This document shows, piece by piece, positions 17,455-26,973 of a DNA stretch of 64,000 nucleotides. The first letter of the stretch is position 1. Each line of letters begins with the position of its first letter. The stretch lies in NCBI RefSeq assembly GCF_008923185.1, contig NZ_WBMT01000007.1, forward strand, positions 365,568 through 429,567, read 5' to 3'. The stretch is from Actinomadura rudentiformis (GTDB taxonomy: Bacteria; Actinomycetota; Actinomycetes; Streptosporangiales; Streptosporangiaceae). The position numbers and the translations under genes are program-made. A model generated the notes under the pieces. It ran no database searches and was not told the DNA's origin. It was given only the letters and a program-made list of their open reading frames with translations.

Positions 17455-18411
17455 TCATCGGCGGTTCTCTCCTTCGAGGAACAGCGTGATGGTGGTCCAG
17501 GCGCCGACGTGGATCCGGTCGCCGGCGCCGACCGGGACGGGCACGTTGACGGCGATCGGGTCCGTCGCGCCGTTCACCGTCGTGCCGTTCGTCGAGCCCG
17601 GATCGACCAGCACCCACGTCCCGTCCGGCTGGGCGAGCAGGACGGCGTGCAGGTGCGAGACCCCCGGGTCCTCGGGCGGCGCCGACAGGTCGATCTCCGG
17701 GAAGATCGCTCGTGAGGTGCTCCGGCGGCCGATGCGAACGCGCTCGCCGATCAGCGGGACCCAGCGTTCGGGGCAGTACGGAGGGAACGTGAGCGCGGCT
17801 GCCTCCGGCCCGCCCAGAGCCATCATCGTCTCGTAGTACTCCCGGTCTGCGGCGACCAGCACCGACCAGCCCGTGGGGGAGGCGACCCTGTCCGGAGCCC
17901 GACCGGCCTCGGCCCCCGCTTGCGCCCTGGATGCAGGGTGTGCACCGGGCCTGGGTTGCGCACCGGGCTCAGGCTGCGCAAGGGGCTCAGATTGCGCACC
18001 GGACTCGCGCTGGCTGGCCTTCTGCTGGATCGGCGGAGGCGGAGGCGGAGGCGTCGGCGGAGGGGTTGGAGACACCGGCGGCGGTGAAGGTGACGAAGGT
18101 GGTGGCGATTGGGGCTGGAGTGGCGGGGGAGGCGGCGTGAAAGAAGCCAACGGATCTTGCAGTAGCTGAGTGGTCTGGCCAGTCGCCCCAGACTCCGGCA
18201 GGGCTGTGCGCGGGAGCGCCTTGTGCTCGAAGTCGTACCCGTCCACCTCGCAGAACCGGCCGTTGCGAGGCGTGCCGCAGTGCGGGCACTCCGCTTCACC
18301 GGCGACACCGGACGCGGTCCCGGCGGCAGGAGGCGCGGCCGACATCAGGTCGCCGCAGACGTCGCAGTAGTCGTCGGCGTCCGAGTTGTGTCCGCGTGGA
18401 CAGACCGGCAT
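17455..18411 (-). CDS. zinc-ribbon FHA-domain protein
   Basis: A 318-residue cytoplasmic protein. The N-terminus has two CxxC zinc-ribbon halves (C4, C16, C19; then CPHCG and FCEVDG near residues 43-57). A Pro-rich disordered spacer follows (about 90-135) and then a C-terminal FHA domain (about 220-312) with RIGRRS, VSHLHAVL and STNGT, the phosphothreonine-binding residues Arg, Ser, His and Asn. In the same setting GarA/OdhI proteins are PknG substrates that inhibit 2-oxoglutarate dehydrogenase. This protein is larger, so it is more likely an adaptor; the ribbon echoes those of its PknG and PP2C neighbours. Five nt separate it from the VWA gene. Confidence 0.88.
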   Translation of the reverse strand: MPVCPRGHNSDADDYCDVCGDLMSAAPPAAGTASGVAGEAECPHCGTPRNGRFCEVDGYDFEHKALPRTALPESGATGQTTQLLQDPLASFTPPPPPLQPQSPPPSSPSPPPVSPTPPPTPPPPPPPIQQKASQRESGAQSEPLAQPEPGAQPRPGAHPASRAQAGAEAGRAPDRVASPTGWSVLVAADREYYETMMALGGPEAAALTFPPYCPERWVPLIGERVRIGRRSTSRAIFPEIDLSAPPEDPGVSHLHAVLLAQPDGTWVLVDPGSTNGTTVNGATDPIAVNVPVPVGAGDRIHVGAWTTITLFLEGENRR

Positions 18412-18416
18412 CGTGG

Positions 18417-19757
18417 TCAGCCTCCGCCCCGCTGCTCGCCCGTCGCGGTATCGCCCTGGCGGGTCCGCACCGTTCTGACCGAACGTGTGTCGAGCGACAT
18501 CTCGTCGGCCTTGGACACGTCCTTCTTGAGGCGCACGGTCCCGGACTCCTGGTCGATGACGTCGACCACGCGGTCGAGCAGCCCGGCGATCTGGTCGTTC
18601 CCGACCCGGTTGGCCAGCACCACCGCGCGCCCGAGCCGGGCGGTCGCCGTCTCCTCGTCACCCGTGCGGCGGGCCTCGAGGCCTTCCTGGATCGCGTCGG
18701 CGAGCTCCGACTGGCCGGTGTGAATCGCCACGCGGCCGTTGATGCGGGTCGATTTGGCCTCGTCGTCGGTCCATTCGGCCAGCACGTTGCCGGACGCGAG
18801 CACCTGCTCCTCCTGCGCCGCGCCACCGGCCGGAACGACGAGCTTCACCCAGGCCGCGCGCATCTGCCGTCCCACGTCCCCGGGTTCCACCTCGACGCAC
18901 AGGTGGTATTCGCGGTCCTCGGTGCCCCACGCCCCGATCGGATAGTCCGCCGTCTGCTTCCCGGACTGCCGATGCCGTTCGGTCAGGTCCTCGACTGTCG
19001 GGGTCATCTGCTTGAGGAACCGCAGGCGGGCGAACTGCGGCGTCCACACCCGCAACATGACGTCGGCGACCTCCTTGCCCATCGCCGCCTGGGTCATCTC
19101 CAGGAAGTCGCGTTCCAGATCCTTGGGGTCGGGCACGTCCAGGAAGGTCCCCAGCAACGCCGACGCGATCTTGCGGAGCTCGGCGACCTCCCAGTCCGTT
19201 CCCACGCCGCGCGCGTCGCAGACGAAGCTGCCCGCGCAATGCCCCAGCGCCGCGTCGAGCTCCTCTGCCGACTCGTGCTGGTTCTTGCCGTCGGTGAGGA
19301 GGATCGCGTGCCGGATCGCGGACCGGTGCTCGGCGAAGAGCCGGTCCGCCATCCTCAACCAGGTCCCGATCGCCGTGCCCCCGGCCGCGTCCAGCTTGGC
19401 CACCGCGGCCTGCGCGTCGTGCCTGGTCTTGTCGGTCACCCGCACGAGACGTTCACCCAAGGGATAGATCATGCGCGGCTGGTTGGCCCCGGCGACGACG
19501 GCGAAGTGCACGCCGTCGCGGAGCACGTTCAGGGCCGCCTTGGCCGCACGCTTGGCGGCGGCCATCTTCCCGGAGTACGACATGGACCCCGAGGTGTCGA
19601 TGATGATGATCTCCGCGGCCTCGGCGGTGGACGGCCGGGGCAGGCCGGGCGCGGCGCCGGTGGCCTCGACGGTCACGACGGCGTGCATCTCCCGGCCGCC
19701 GTCCGGGAGGTAGGGATTCTGGTCGACTTTGATCGTGAACTCGGGAAGGTCGCTCAT
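18417..19757 (-). CDS. von Willebrand factor A domain protein
   Basis: A 446-residue cytoplasmic VWA protein. The metal-ion adhesion site is intact: DTSGSMS at residues 54-60, a conserved Thr in GGTAIGTWL and Asp in LLTDGKNQHE. A beta-rich domain (about 250-350) and an alpha-helical C-terminal part follow (SELADAIQEGLEARRTGDEETATARLGRAV). VWA proteins assemble multi-protein complexes via Mg2+. ATG at 19757 overlaps the phosphatase stop by ATGA, showing translational coupling. It probably bridges components of the phosphorylation system. Confidence 0.9.
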   Translation of the reverse strand: MSDLPEFTIKVDQNPYLPDGGREMHAVVTVEATGAAPGLPRPSTAEAAEIIIIDTSGSMSYSGKMAAAKRAAKAALNVLRDGVHFAVVAGANQPRMIYPLGERLVRVTDKTRHDAQAAVAKLDAAGGTAIGTWLRMADRLFAEHRSAIRHAILLTDGKNQHESAEELDAALGHCAGSFVCDARGVGTDWEVAELRKIASALLGTFLDVPDPKDLERDFLEMTQAAMGKEVADVMLRVWTPQFARLRFLKQMTPTVEDLTERHRQSGKQTADYPIGAWGTEDREYHLCVEVEPGDVGRQMRAAWVKLVVPAGGAAQEEQVLASGNVLAEWTDDEAKSTRINGRVAIHTGQSELADAIQEGLEARRTGDEETATARLGRAVVLANRVGNDQIAGLLDRVVDVIDQESGTVRLKKDVSKADEMSLDTRSVRTVRTRQGDTATGEQRGGG

Positions 19758-21175
19758 GTGAGGGGCTCCCTGGGAGGTTCGGTCGGCGGCCTCGGTGGTC
19801 GGTGTCCGGAGGTCGGCGGGTACGAGATCAGCGCGACCGTGACGTTGTCGTGCCCGCCAGCGTCCAGCGCCGCCTGAACGAGCCGCCGCGCGGCCCCGAG
19901 GGGATCCCCGCCCGTCTCCCCCAACGCGGTGGCCGCGAGCGCGTCCGGCTCGGGAAGGTGGTTCCACAGCCCGTCGCTGCAGGCCACGACCAGGCCGGGC
20001 CCGCCCGGCTCGAAGGTCGTGACGTGCGGCTCGACCGACGCCACGTCGGCTCCCAGCCAGCCGGTCAGGAGGGGCGCCCGCGGGTCGGCGAACGCGACGT
20101 CCTCGGTCAGTTCGCCACGCGCCACCATCTGGACGGCCCATGAGTCGTCCAACGTGAGCAATGTGGGCGGGCGCGCGGGAGTCGATCCGTTCAACGTGCC
20201 GTCTGAGGTGCCGTTCGACGTGCTGTTAGAGGTCCCTTTGGACGTGCCGCTCGGTGTGCCGTCCGGTGTGCTTCGCCTGCTCACGCCGTTTCCATTGCGT
20301 GTGGTGCTCGCTTCGTTTGTCAGCCAGTAGGCGCGGCTGTCACCGACCCAGCCGACGGTGACGGTGTCCGCCCCGACGACGAGCGAGACGTACGTGCAAG
20401 CAGGGGAATTCTGATCGGAGCCCGGGAGCCCAGCCACCGCGCGGGCGGATCGGGTCAGGGCCGCGCGCGTCGCGTTCTCCGGATCCGCGCCCAGGGACAA
20501 CCGCCGGACGAGCGTGGCGATGCCGGTGTCGGCGGCGATCTGCGCCGCCTCCTCGGAGCCCGGCGCGGACGCCACGCCGTCGCACACGACCGCGCAGACG
20601 AGCCGTTCGGTGGGCGTTCTGTCCTGCGGCATCGAACCTCGCGCCGCCAGCCGTCCGCCTGATGCCGGAACGGGCTGGGGGAGTGCCAGGCAGGCGAGGG
20701 CGATGGCATCCTCGTTCCGGCTCCGCCGCAGGCCACGGTCACTGATCCCGGCAGCCGAGCCGTCGGGGGTCGGATGGGGCGTGACCGTCCCGTCCCGGGC
20801 GACGGTGAGCTCGATGCGCTCGCGGTCGCTGGGCTGGCGCAGCCCGCAACCGCCGCAGTAACCGTCCGCGTCGACCGCCGCGGCGCCGCAGTCCGCGCAG
20901 GTCTGCTTGGCGCCGCCCACGGCTGGCCTCCTGCGCCCGGCACCCGCGACCACGAGATCACTCGGCCGCCCGCAGGCCTCGCAGAACCGGTCGCCCACGT
21001 TCAGTCGCTCGCCGCAGTCCTGGCAGACGGCACCGGCTGCGCGCGCCTGCGACGCACCCGCCCGCGACGCAGCTGCCTGCGAGGCACGTGTCCGCGACGC
21101 ATCCGCCTGCGAGGCGCGCGCATGCGCTGCGCGGCTCTCATCGCCGCCTTCGGGTCGCCCGGTGCCCGCACTCAT
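19754..21175 (-). CDS. PP2C-type Ser/Thr protein phosphatase with zinc ribbons
   Basis: A 473-residue phosphatase. Ala/Ser/Arg-rich repeats (residues 16-45) lead to two zinc ribbons (CQDCGERLNVGDRFCEACG and CADCGAAAVDADGYCGGCG, about 50-113). The PP2C domain follows with SDRGLRRSRNEDA, VCDGVAS, VGWVGDSRAYW, VACSDGLWNH and GGHDNVTVALI, the metal-binding Asp residues being present. A Ser/Thr/Gly-rich insert with alternating GT/NGTS units (about 295-330) interrupts the domain. It would reverse PknG phosphorylation. One nt separates it from pknG, and it overlaps the VWA gene. Confidence 0.93.
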   Translation of the reverse strand: MSAGTGRPEGGDESRAAHARASQADASRTRASQAAASRAGASQARAAGAVCQDCGERLNVGDRFCEACGRPSDLVVAGAGRRRPAVGGAKQTCADCGAAAVDADGYCGGCGLRQPSDRERIELTVARDGTVTPHPTPDGSAAGISDRGLRRSRNEDAIALACLALPQPVPASGGRLAARGSMPQDRTPTERLVCAVVCDGVASAPGSEEAAQIAADTGIATLVRRLSLGADPENATRAALTRSARAVAGLPGSDQNSPACTYVSLVVGADTVTVGWVGDSRAYWLTNEASTTRNGNGVSRRSTPDGTPSGTSKGTSNSTSNGTSDGTLNGSTPARPPTLLTLDDSWAVQMVARGELTEDVAFADPRAPLLTGWLGADVASVEPHVTTFEPGGPGLVVACSDGLWNHLPEPDALAATALGETGGDPLGAARRLVQAALDAGGHDNVTVALISYPPTSGHRPPRPPTEPPREPLT

Positions 21176-21176
21176 C

Positions 21177-23696
21177 TCAGAACAGCGTCCTCGGCCGTAC
21201 AGAATTGGCCCGTTTGACTAGCTCGTGGCGGTCGTCGTGCCCCTCGGCCAACTTGGCCAGCAGGCGGTACGTCGCCTCCAGCTTCTGGCGCAGCGTGGCC
21301 TCTGCAAGCGGGGCCCCGAGCAACTCCGTCTGGTTCATGCCCGCCCGGCCCTTGCCGGCCCGCACCCAGCCGAGGCCCGCCTCCAGCACCTCGGCGGCGA
21401 ATCTCGCGTAACGCTCGGTGTCCAGCCGCAGCGTCTCCAGCCGCCGCCCGGCCTCCACCAATTCGTCGCCGCCGAGCTCACTCGTTCCCCTGCCGCGCAC
21501 CGCGGTCGCGACAGCGGCGAGCTGAGCAGTCAGGTAGTGGCTCGAAATCGGCGGAACCGAGTCGAGCACCTGCTCGGCCCCGGCCCGGTCGCCGGCGGCG
21601 AGCCGTACGCGGGCCAGCCCGAACGCGGCGCTCACGTACGTGGGATCCGTACGCCAGACGAGCTCGTAGTAGTGGCCGGCCGTCTCAGCGGCGGCCTTGC
21701 ACTCGTTGGCGAACGCGAGGGCGAGCTTGGGTGCCGTCTCCCCCGGCATCAGGTCGTACAGACGGTTGAACGTCCTGATCGCCTCGTCGAACCGCCGCCC
21801 GGCCAGGGCACCGACGCCGCGGTACCAGTCCACTCGCCAGTCGTCGGGATTGTCGTCGGCGATGCCATCGAGCATGCGGGTGGCGTCGTCGAGTTCGCCG
21901 AGCTCGATCCGTACCCGGGCCAGCGCCAGCGTGACCTCCAGCGATGGCACGGACGGGGTGGCCAGCGCGGCCGCCAGCTCGGCGGGATCGCGCGCGGTCA
22001 GGCCCGTCAGGAAGCCGGCCGCCGGGTCCGCGCTGTCGACGAGCGGCACGGGCAACGCCGCAGCCGCCGCCCTCGGATCCAGAGGCGCCAGCACCCGTCC
22101 GGCTCCGTTGAGCCCCTGTGGTCCTTTGGGGGCTTGTGGTCCTTTGGGGGCCTGTGGTTCTTTGAGGCCCTGTGATCCTTGGCCCGCCGGAGTGCCGGCG
22201 GCCGTTGCGGCCACGGCGGATCGGGCGTCTCCGGGGAGTTCGAGGGAGAACGAGTCGGCGGCCATCGAGTCGATGATCTCCGTGCCGGCCACCGACTGTT
22301 CGGGGCCGAAGACCGACGAGGGGGCCGGGCGAGGCTGTCCGTCCTCGGTGGCGAGGACTTCGCGGAGGACACCGGTGAGCTGCTCGGCCATCTCCGCGGC
22401 GCTCTGGAAGCGACCGGCGGGATCGGGGTGGGTCGCCCGGCGGAGGAGACGGTGGAACGACTCGTGCCGTTGGAAGATCGGTACTTCGTGACGGGGCGGC
22501 AGGCTGCGCAGGTGACGGCCGGTGTAGCCGCGGAAGGGGAAGCTGAGGACCGCCAGAGTGCGCCCGACCGTGTAGAGGTCGGAGGTGACCGAGGGACCCC
22601 GGTCGGCGATCTCCGGAGCCTGGTAGCCGGGCGTGCCGAAGATCGGGCTGTTGACGTCGAACGCGCGGCGGACACCGCCCAGGTCGATCAGCTTGAGCTG
22701 CTCTTCGGACTGGATGGCGTTGTCCGGCTTGAAGTCGCAGTAGAGCAGCCCCACACCGTGCAGGTAACCGAGCGCCCGCAGCACCTCCAGGCCGTACGCG
22801 ATGACCTGGCCGAGGGGGAGCGCCGCGTCCTCGCCCTCCTCGTGGCGGCGGCGGACCAGGATGTCCTTGAGCGACTGGCCGCCCACGTACTCCATGACGA
22901 TGTAGCCGGTGCCACCGTGCTGCACGAAGTTGTAGATCTTGACGATGTTGGGGTGCTCGACCTCGGCGAGAAAGGCGCGTTCGGCGGTGGCGGCGGCCAG
23001 CGAATCGGCGTCGCCGGTGTCGAGCAGGCCCTTGAGCACCACCCAGCGGGCACTGACGTTGTGGTCGCGGGCGAGGTAGATCCAGCCGAGGCCGCCGTGC
23101 GCGAGGCAGCCGAGCACCTCGTACTGCCCGCCGATCAGCTCGCCCTTCTGGAGCTTGGGCGTGAACGAGAACGGATGGCCGCAACTCCGGCAGAAGCCCT
23201 CCGTACGGCCGGGACGCCCGTCGCGGCCACGGCCGACCGGCTCGTCGCAGCGGCTGCAGAAGCGGCGGCTCTCCGGCACCTCCGGGTTGTCCATGACCGC
23301 CGAGGCCGGGTCCCGGTACGGGACGGGCGGCACCTCGACCAGCCCGGCTCCGAGCATGCCGCGCCTGGACGAGCCGCTGGATCCGGTGCTCCGCGTCGCC
23401 CAGGACGCCCCCGTCCGCCCAGAGGAGCCAGACGAGCCGGAGGAGCCGGAGGCGCTGCTGCCCGAGGAGCCACTGGGATCCGGCGATGACCAGTCGGGGA
23501 TCACCGAGCCCGCCGCCACCGAATACGGCTTGGGTGCGGCCGCCATCGTGGGGGCATGGGCCACCGACGGCGTGGGAACTTCGGAGGGGTTCGCGGGCGG
23601 TGGCGTCGGCAGGGGGGCCATCCCGCAGACGTCGCAGAAGCCGTCCTCGCCTACCGTCCCGCTGCAACCGGGCTGGTTACATGGCGTCGTGGTCAT
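21177..23696 (-). CDS. pknG: PknG-type Ser/Thr protein kinase
   Basis: An 839-residue soluble kinase. It opens with a zinc motif (C6, C11, C21, C24) and a Ser/Gly-rich spacer, followed by a rubredoxin-like site (FCSRCDEPVG and FCRSCG), the PknG redox-sensing element. The kinase domain has the Gly-rich loop LAHGGLGWIYLA, YCDFKPDN in place of HRDLKPxN and DLG in place of DFG, exactly as in PknG. A repeat-rich linker (encoded at about 22100-22175) and a TPR region (about 640-830) follow. PknG phosphorylates GarA/OdhI-type FHA proteins to control glutamate metabolism. The start ATG overlaps the upstream gene by ATGA. Confidence 0.95.
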   Translation of the reverse strand: MTTTPCNQPGCSGTVGEDGFCDVCGMAPLPTPPPANPSEVPTPSVAHAPTMAAAPKPYSVAAGSVIPDWSSPDPSGSSGSSASGSSGSSGSSGRTGASWATRSTGSSGSSRRGMLGAGLVEVPPVPYRDPASAVMDNPEVPESRRFCSRCDEPVGRGRDGRPGRTEGFCRSCGHPFSFTPKLQKGELIGGQYEVLGCLAHGGLGWIYLARDHNVSARWVVLKGLLDTGDADSLAAATAERAFLAEVEHPNIVKIYNFVQHGGTGYIVMEYVGGQSLKDILVRRRHEEGEDAALPLGQVIAYGLEVLRALGYLHGVGLLYCDFKPDNAIQSEEQLKLIDLGGVRRAFDVNSPIFGTPGYQAPEIADRGPSVTSDLYTVGRTLAVLSFPFRGYTGRHLRSLPPRHEVPIFQRHESFHRLLRRATHPDPAGRFQSAAEMAEQLTGVLREVLATEDGQPRPAPSSVFGPEQSVAGTEIIDSMAADSFSLELPGDARSAVAATAAGTPAGQGSQGLKEPQAPKGPQAPKGPQGLNGAGRVLAPLDPRAAAAALPVPLVDSADPAAGFLTGLTARDPAELAAALATPSVPSLEVTLALARVRIELGELDDATRMLDGIADDNPDDWRVDWYRGVGALAGRRFDEAIRTFNRLYDLMPGETAPKLALAFANECKAAAETAGHYYELVWRTDPTYVSAAFGLARVRLAAGDRAGAEQVLDSVPPISSHYLTAQLAAVATAVRGRGTSELGGDELVEAGRRLETLRLDTERYARFAAEVLEAGLGWVRAGKGRAGMNQTELLGAPLAEATLRQKLEATYRLLAKLAEGHDDRHELVKRANSVRPRTLF
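22100..22175 (-). repeat. short tandem repeat in the pknG linker
   Basis: Three to four copies of a 24-bp unit encode AxKGPQxP-like residues between the kinase and TPR regions. A low-complexity linker of variable length is likely; it does not affect the catalytic motifs. Confidence 0.6.
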
Positions 23697-24937
23697 CAGG
23701 CCCTCCGCGTTTCGCTCTCGCACGCCTTGATCGCCCGCTGGTATTCCGCCACCGCGGTGGTCGCCCGCCGCAGGTCGCAGGGCGCCGTCCAAAGAAGTTC
23801 GCGGGCCTCCCCGTACAGTCGCGTGAGCAACTCGTCCTCGGCGAAACCGAGCCGCGCGGCCTTGGCCCGGTAGGCCTCCAGCCGTCCCCGAAGCTCGCCT
23901 CGCCGGTCGAGCAGTCCGGTACTCAGACGCAGGCCGTCCCGAGCCTGTTCCAATGCCGCGCCCGCAGCACGATCGAGCTCGCCGGCGCGTTCGGCGAGCT
24001 CGATCCAGCGGCAGGACTCTCGGAGGGCGTCAAGGGCCGCCAGGCGGTCACGCAGGGCGGCGCCGGTCTCCGGAGGCTCCGGAAGCACCGCGCCCTCGAT
24101 CTTGAGCAGGGCGGTCCGCCGGGCCTCGCGCGCGTCCCGTTCGGCCGCCTCGACGTGCGTGATCGCCTCTTCGAGCCGGGCGGCGTGCGCCTCGTACCCA
24201 TCGCGGATCCGCGCCACGTTCGCCAACCCGGCTCGCAGCGCGTCAAGCCCCTCGCGTACCCGGTCGAGCCGCCCGGTGTCGGCCTGCCCATCGCGTACCA
24301 GCGACAGCGGATCGGTGCGCACGAGGCGGCCGAGAGCCGTCAGCTCCCGCCCCAGCCGGTCGAGCTCGACGTGCCGGACGTCCTCCAGCGACTGGACGAG
24401 GCGCGCGGTGTCGCGCCAGCTCTCCTCGGCCTCCTCCAGCGGTACGAGCAGCGCCGACCATGCGGCGTCAGCGGCTGCGATCACGCCGGCGGCCTTGTCG
24501 TAGGCGTCGGCCATCAAAGTGACCGTCTCGTCGAGCGTGAGCCGTTCTTTTTCTGGACCGAGGAGCGTGCGCTTCTCCAAGGGGATCTCGCCGGGAAGCT
24601 CGACCGAGGGACCGGACAGCAACCGGGTCAGCTCGACCAGGGAGTCATGATCGGGCCGGCGGCCGAGCCGGGCATGGAGCGCCGCCGCGGTTTCGAGCGT
24701 CCGGCTGTACTCATCGAAGAGCTGCCACAACAACGCGAGCCGGTCGCGCGCCCCGGCCCACCGGTGCCAGGTCTCGCCCGCCAGCCGGGCACCCGTGAGC
24801 AGCCGGTACCCGTGATGGTCGTCCACGGCGAGCAAAGCGGCCAAGATCCGGTCCTTCTCCTCGCGGAGGCCGTCCAGGGCGTGCTCGATCCCCTCCCGAC
24901 TCATGGGCGCGGCCGCCCCGGCCCCGCTCTCACTCAC
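23696..24937 (-). CDS. coiled-coil protein leading the PknG operon
   Basis: A 413-residue, Ala/Glu/Arg/Leu-rich, almost wholly helical protein with no membrane segment. Heptad-like stretches run through most of it (for example LEEAITHVEAAERDAREARR at about 260-280). It does not match a family I recognise. It starts with GTG and its stop overlaps the pknG start (ATGA), so it is the first gene of the kinase operon and a likely scaffold or substrate-presenting partner. Confidence 0.8.
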   Translation of the reverse strand: MSESGAGAAAPMSREGIEHALDGLREEKDRILAALLAVDDHHGYRLLTGARLAGETWHRWAGARDRLALLWQLFDEYSRTLETAAALHARLGRRPDHDSLVELTRLLSGPSVELPGEIPLEKRTLLGPEKERLTLDETVTLMADAYDKAAGVIAAADAAWSALLVPLEEAEESWRDTARLVQSLEDVRHVELDRLGRELTALGRLVRTDPLSLVRDGQADTGRLDRVREGLDALRAGLANVARIRDGYEAHAARLEEAITHVEAAERDAREARRTALLKIEGAVLPEPPETGAALRDRLAALDALRESCRWIELAERAGELDRAAGAALEQARDGLRLSTGLLDRRGELRGRLEAYRAKAARLGFAEDELLTRLYGEARELLWTAPCDLRRATTAVAEYQRAIKACESETRRA

Positions 24938-25548
24938 CTTGGCCCCGTGTTCGCTCTTCCCATGTCCCCGCAGCCGTCACCCCGTGTCCGTCGCGGCCCA
25001 TCCCGGTCGCCCACCATGGACATGGCCGAACTGCCGGGAGTCGCGATCCATCCCAGAATCAGACGTACGCCCTGTGAACAGTGTGATCGGTGACACTTTC
25101 CCCGACAAGACCGCCGATCGACCATGCCCAGGACGATCACATCCCCGCACACGGCCACCATCGGCCACCCACCCCCGCAAGCAAACCGGGTACCACCTGC
25201 CTCAAGAACCGCAATGTCAGCCAGGCCACCCGAGGTGGACGTACGGGCGAAGCAACAAGGCGTGCGGGCGGACGTTGAGGGGGCGGGCGGATGAGATCTG
25301 GCGCGTGGATGTTGAGGGGGCGGGTGGGCGTCCGATCGGTGTGATCGGGGGTGAACTGAGGGTCGTCGAACCGGTCCGTTCCGCCTGACCAGGGGCTTCG
25401 GAGTGCGACATGAGGCGATGATCACGCGGGGGACCCTTGTGCTCTGGGAACGTCCTGGTGTGAGGTGACGTTGCCCCAGATGAAAGTTGTCGATCGAGAG
25501 GAGTTGAGAGTCCGCAGTGCCGGACCCTAGTCATAGACCCGGTGCCCC
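24938..25548. other. long intergenic region between divergent genes
   Basis: About 610 bases that must carry the kinase-operon promoter and the CNNM-pair promoter. Open frames here have shadow-type composition. A 13-base GTTGAGGGGGCGG occurs twice near 25274-25325. No other feature was seen. Confidence 0.5.
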
Positions 25549-26973
25549 ATGCTGACCGCGGCACTCGGCGTGCTCGCCGTCGTCCTTCTTACGGCGGCGA
25601 CCGGATATTTCGTGGCCCAGGAATTCGCCTTCGTCGCCGCCGACCGCTCACGGCTGGCTCAGGCCGCCGAGCAGGGCGACACCGCTTCGCACCGGGCGCT
25701 CAAGGTGATCGGCCGGCTGTCGTTCATGTTGTCGGGCGCCCAGCTCGGCATCACGATGACCACGCTCGTCGTCGGCTTCATCGCCAAACCCGCGCTGGCC
25801 GAGCTGATCGAACCCCTCCTCGACGTGGCCGGCGTGCCTGTCGGTGCGACGGGTGCGATCGCGCTCGCCACCGGCTTCGTGCTCGCCACCCTGATCCAGA
25901 TGGTCCTGGGCGAGCTGTTCCCCAAGAACTTGGCGCTGGCGCGGGCTGAGTGGCTCGCCCGCGTCCTCGCGCCGTCCACCCTGATCTACCTGGCGGTGGC
26001 CGGCCCGGTGATCCGGCTGTTCGACCGTTCGGCCGAACGGCTGCTGCGGGCGGTCGGCGTCGAGCCGGTCGAGGAGCTCCACAACGGCGCCACCCTGGAG
26101 GACCTCGGCGAGATCATCGGCCGTTCCCACAACGCCGGCCACCTGCCCGCCGACCTGTCGGGCCTGCTGGAACGCGCGCTGTCGTTCGGCGACCTGACGG
26201 CCGACGCGGTGATGGTGCCGCGGCCGCAGGTCCGCACGGTCCACGGCGACGCGGCGGTCCGCGACCTGGTGGCGCTGATCCGCGAGACCGGCCACACCAC
26301 GTACCCGGTGTACGGCCAGGAGGTCGACGACGTCATCGGCGTCGCCGGGGTCCGGGAGGTCGCCGACGACACCCTGGACCAGGACTCCCCGGTCCGCGGG
26401 TTCGCGCGGCCCGCGCTGCTGGTGCCCGGCAGCCAGCCGCTGTACGGGGTGATCGAGCAGATGCGCGACTCCGGCGAGGAGTTCGCATGCGTGGTCGACG
26501 AGTACGGCGGCCTGGCCGGGATCCTCACGTTCGAGGACATCGCCGAGGAGCTCGTCGGCGAGATCACCGACGAGGTCGACGCCCGCGACGCCGTGCCGTG
26601 CACCGAGGCCGACGGCTCCTGGCTGCTGGACGCGAGCCTGCGGATCGACGAGGTCAGCCGCATGACCCGGCTGCCCCTCCCCGAGAGCGACGCGTACGAC
26701 ACCCTCGCGGGACTCGTCATGGCCGAGCTCCGCCGCCTTCCGGCACCGGGCGACCGGCTGATCGTCGGCTTCGACCCCGGCTCCGGCGAGCCGGGCCAGG
26801 TCGAGCTGGAAGTGGTCAGCCTCGCCCGCCGGGTCGCCAGCCAGGTCCGCCTGCGCGCCATCGCGACCGGCGACTCCCCCGAGCTGCCCACCTGCGACTC
26901 CCCCGCCGGTGCGGTCCCAGAGCCCGCCGTCGTGTCCGTCGCCGCAGGCCAGGAGGTCTCATGGACCCGATGA
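25549..26973 (+). CDS. CNNM/CBS-domain (CorC/HlyC family) membrane protein 1
   Basis: A 474-residue protein. The N-terminal CNNM domain (about 1-190) has three to four membrane helices and the signature FVAADRSRLAQAA, LGITMTTLVVGFIAKPA and LGELFPKNLALA. Two CBS repeats follow (about 215-335, VMVPRPQVRTV and FACVVDEYGGLAGILTFEDIAEELVGEI), then a CorC/HlyC transporter-associated domain (about 350-440). Characterised relatives export or regulate Mg2+/Co2+. Its end overlaps the next gene by 13 nt, so they are co-translated and likely form a heterodimer. Confidence 0.93.
   Translation: MLTAALGVLAVVLLTAATGYFVAQEFAFVAADRSRLAQAAEQGDTASHRALKVIGRLSFMLSGAQLGITMTTLVVGFIAKPALAELIEPLLDVAGVPVGATGAIALATGFVLATLIQMVLGELFPKNLALARAEWLARVLAPSTLIYLAVAGPVIRLFDRSAERLLRAVGVEPVEELHNGATLEDLGEIIGRSHNAGHLPADLSGLLERALSFGDLTADAVMVPRPQVRTVHGDAAVRDLVALIRETGHTTYPVYGQEVDDVIGVAGVREVADDTLDQDSPVRGFARPALLVPGSQPLYGVIEQMRDSGEEFACVVDEYGGLAGILTFEDIAEELVGEITDEVDARDAVPCTEADGSWLLDASLRIDEVSRMTRLPLPESDAYDTLAGLVMAELRRLPAPGDRLIVGFDPGSGEPGQVELEVVSLARRVASQVRLRAIATGDSPELPTCDSPAGAVPEPAVVSVAAGQEVSWTR

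Noticed and set aside
24934..25425. Minus-strand 163-residue frame upstream of the kinase operon
   Set aside because: Arg/Pro/His-rich, no ribosome site, no family features; it overlaps the expected promoter area.
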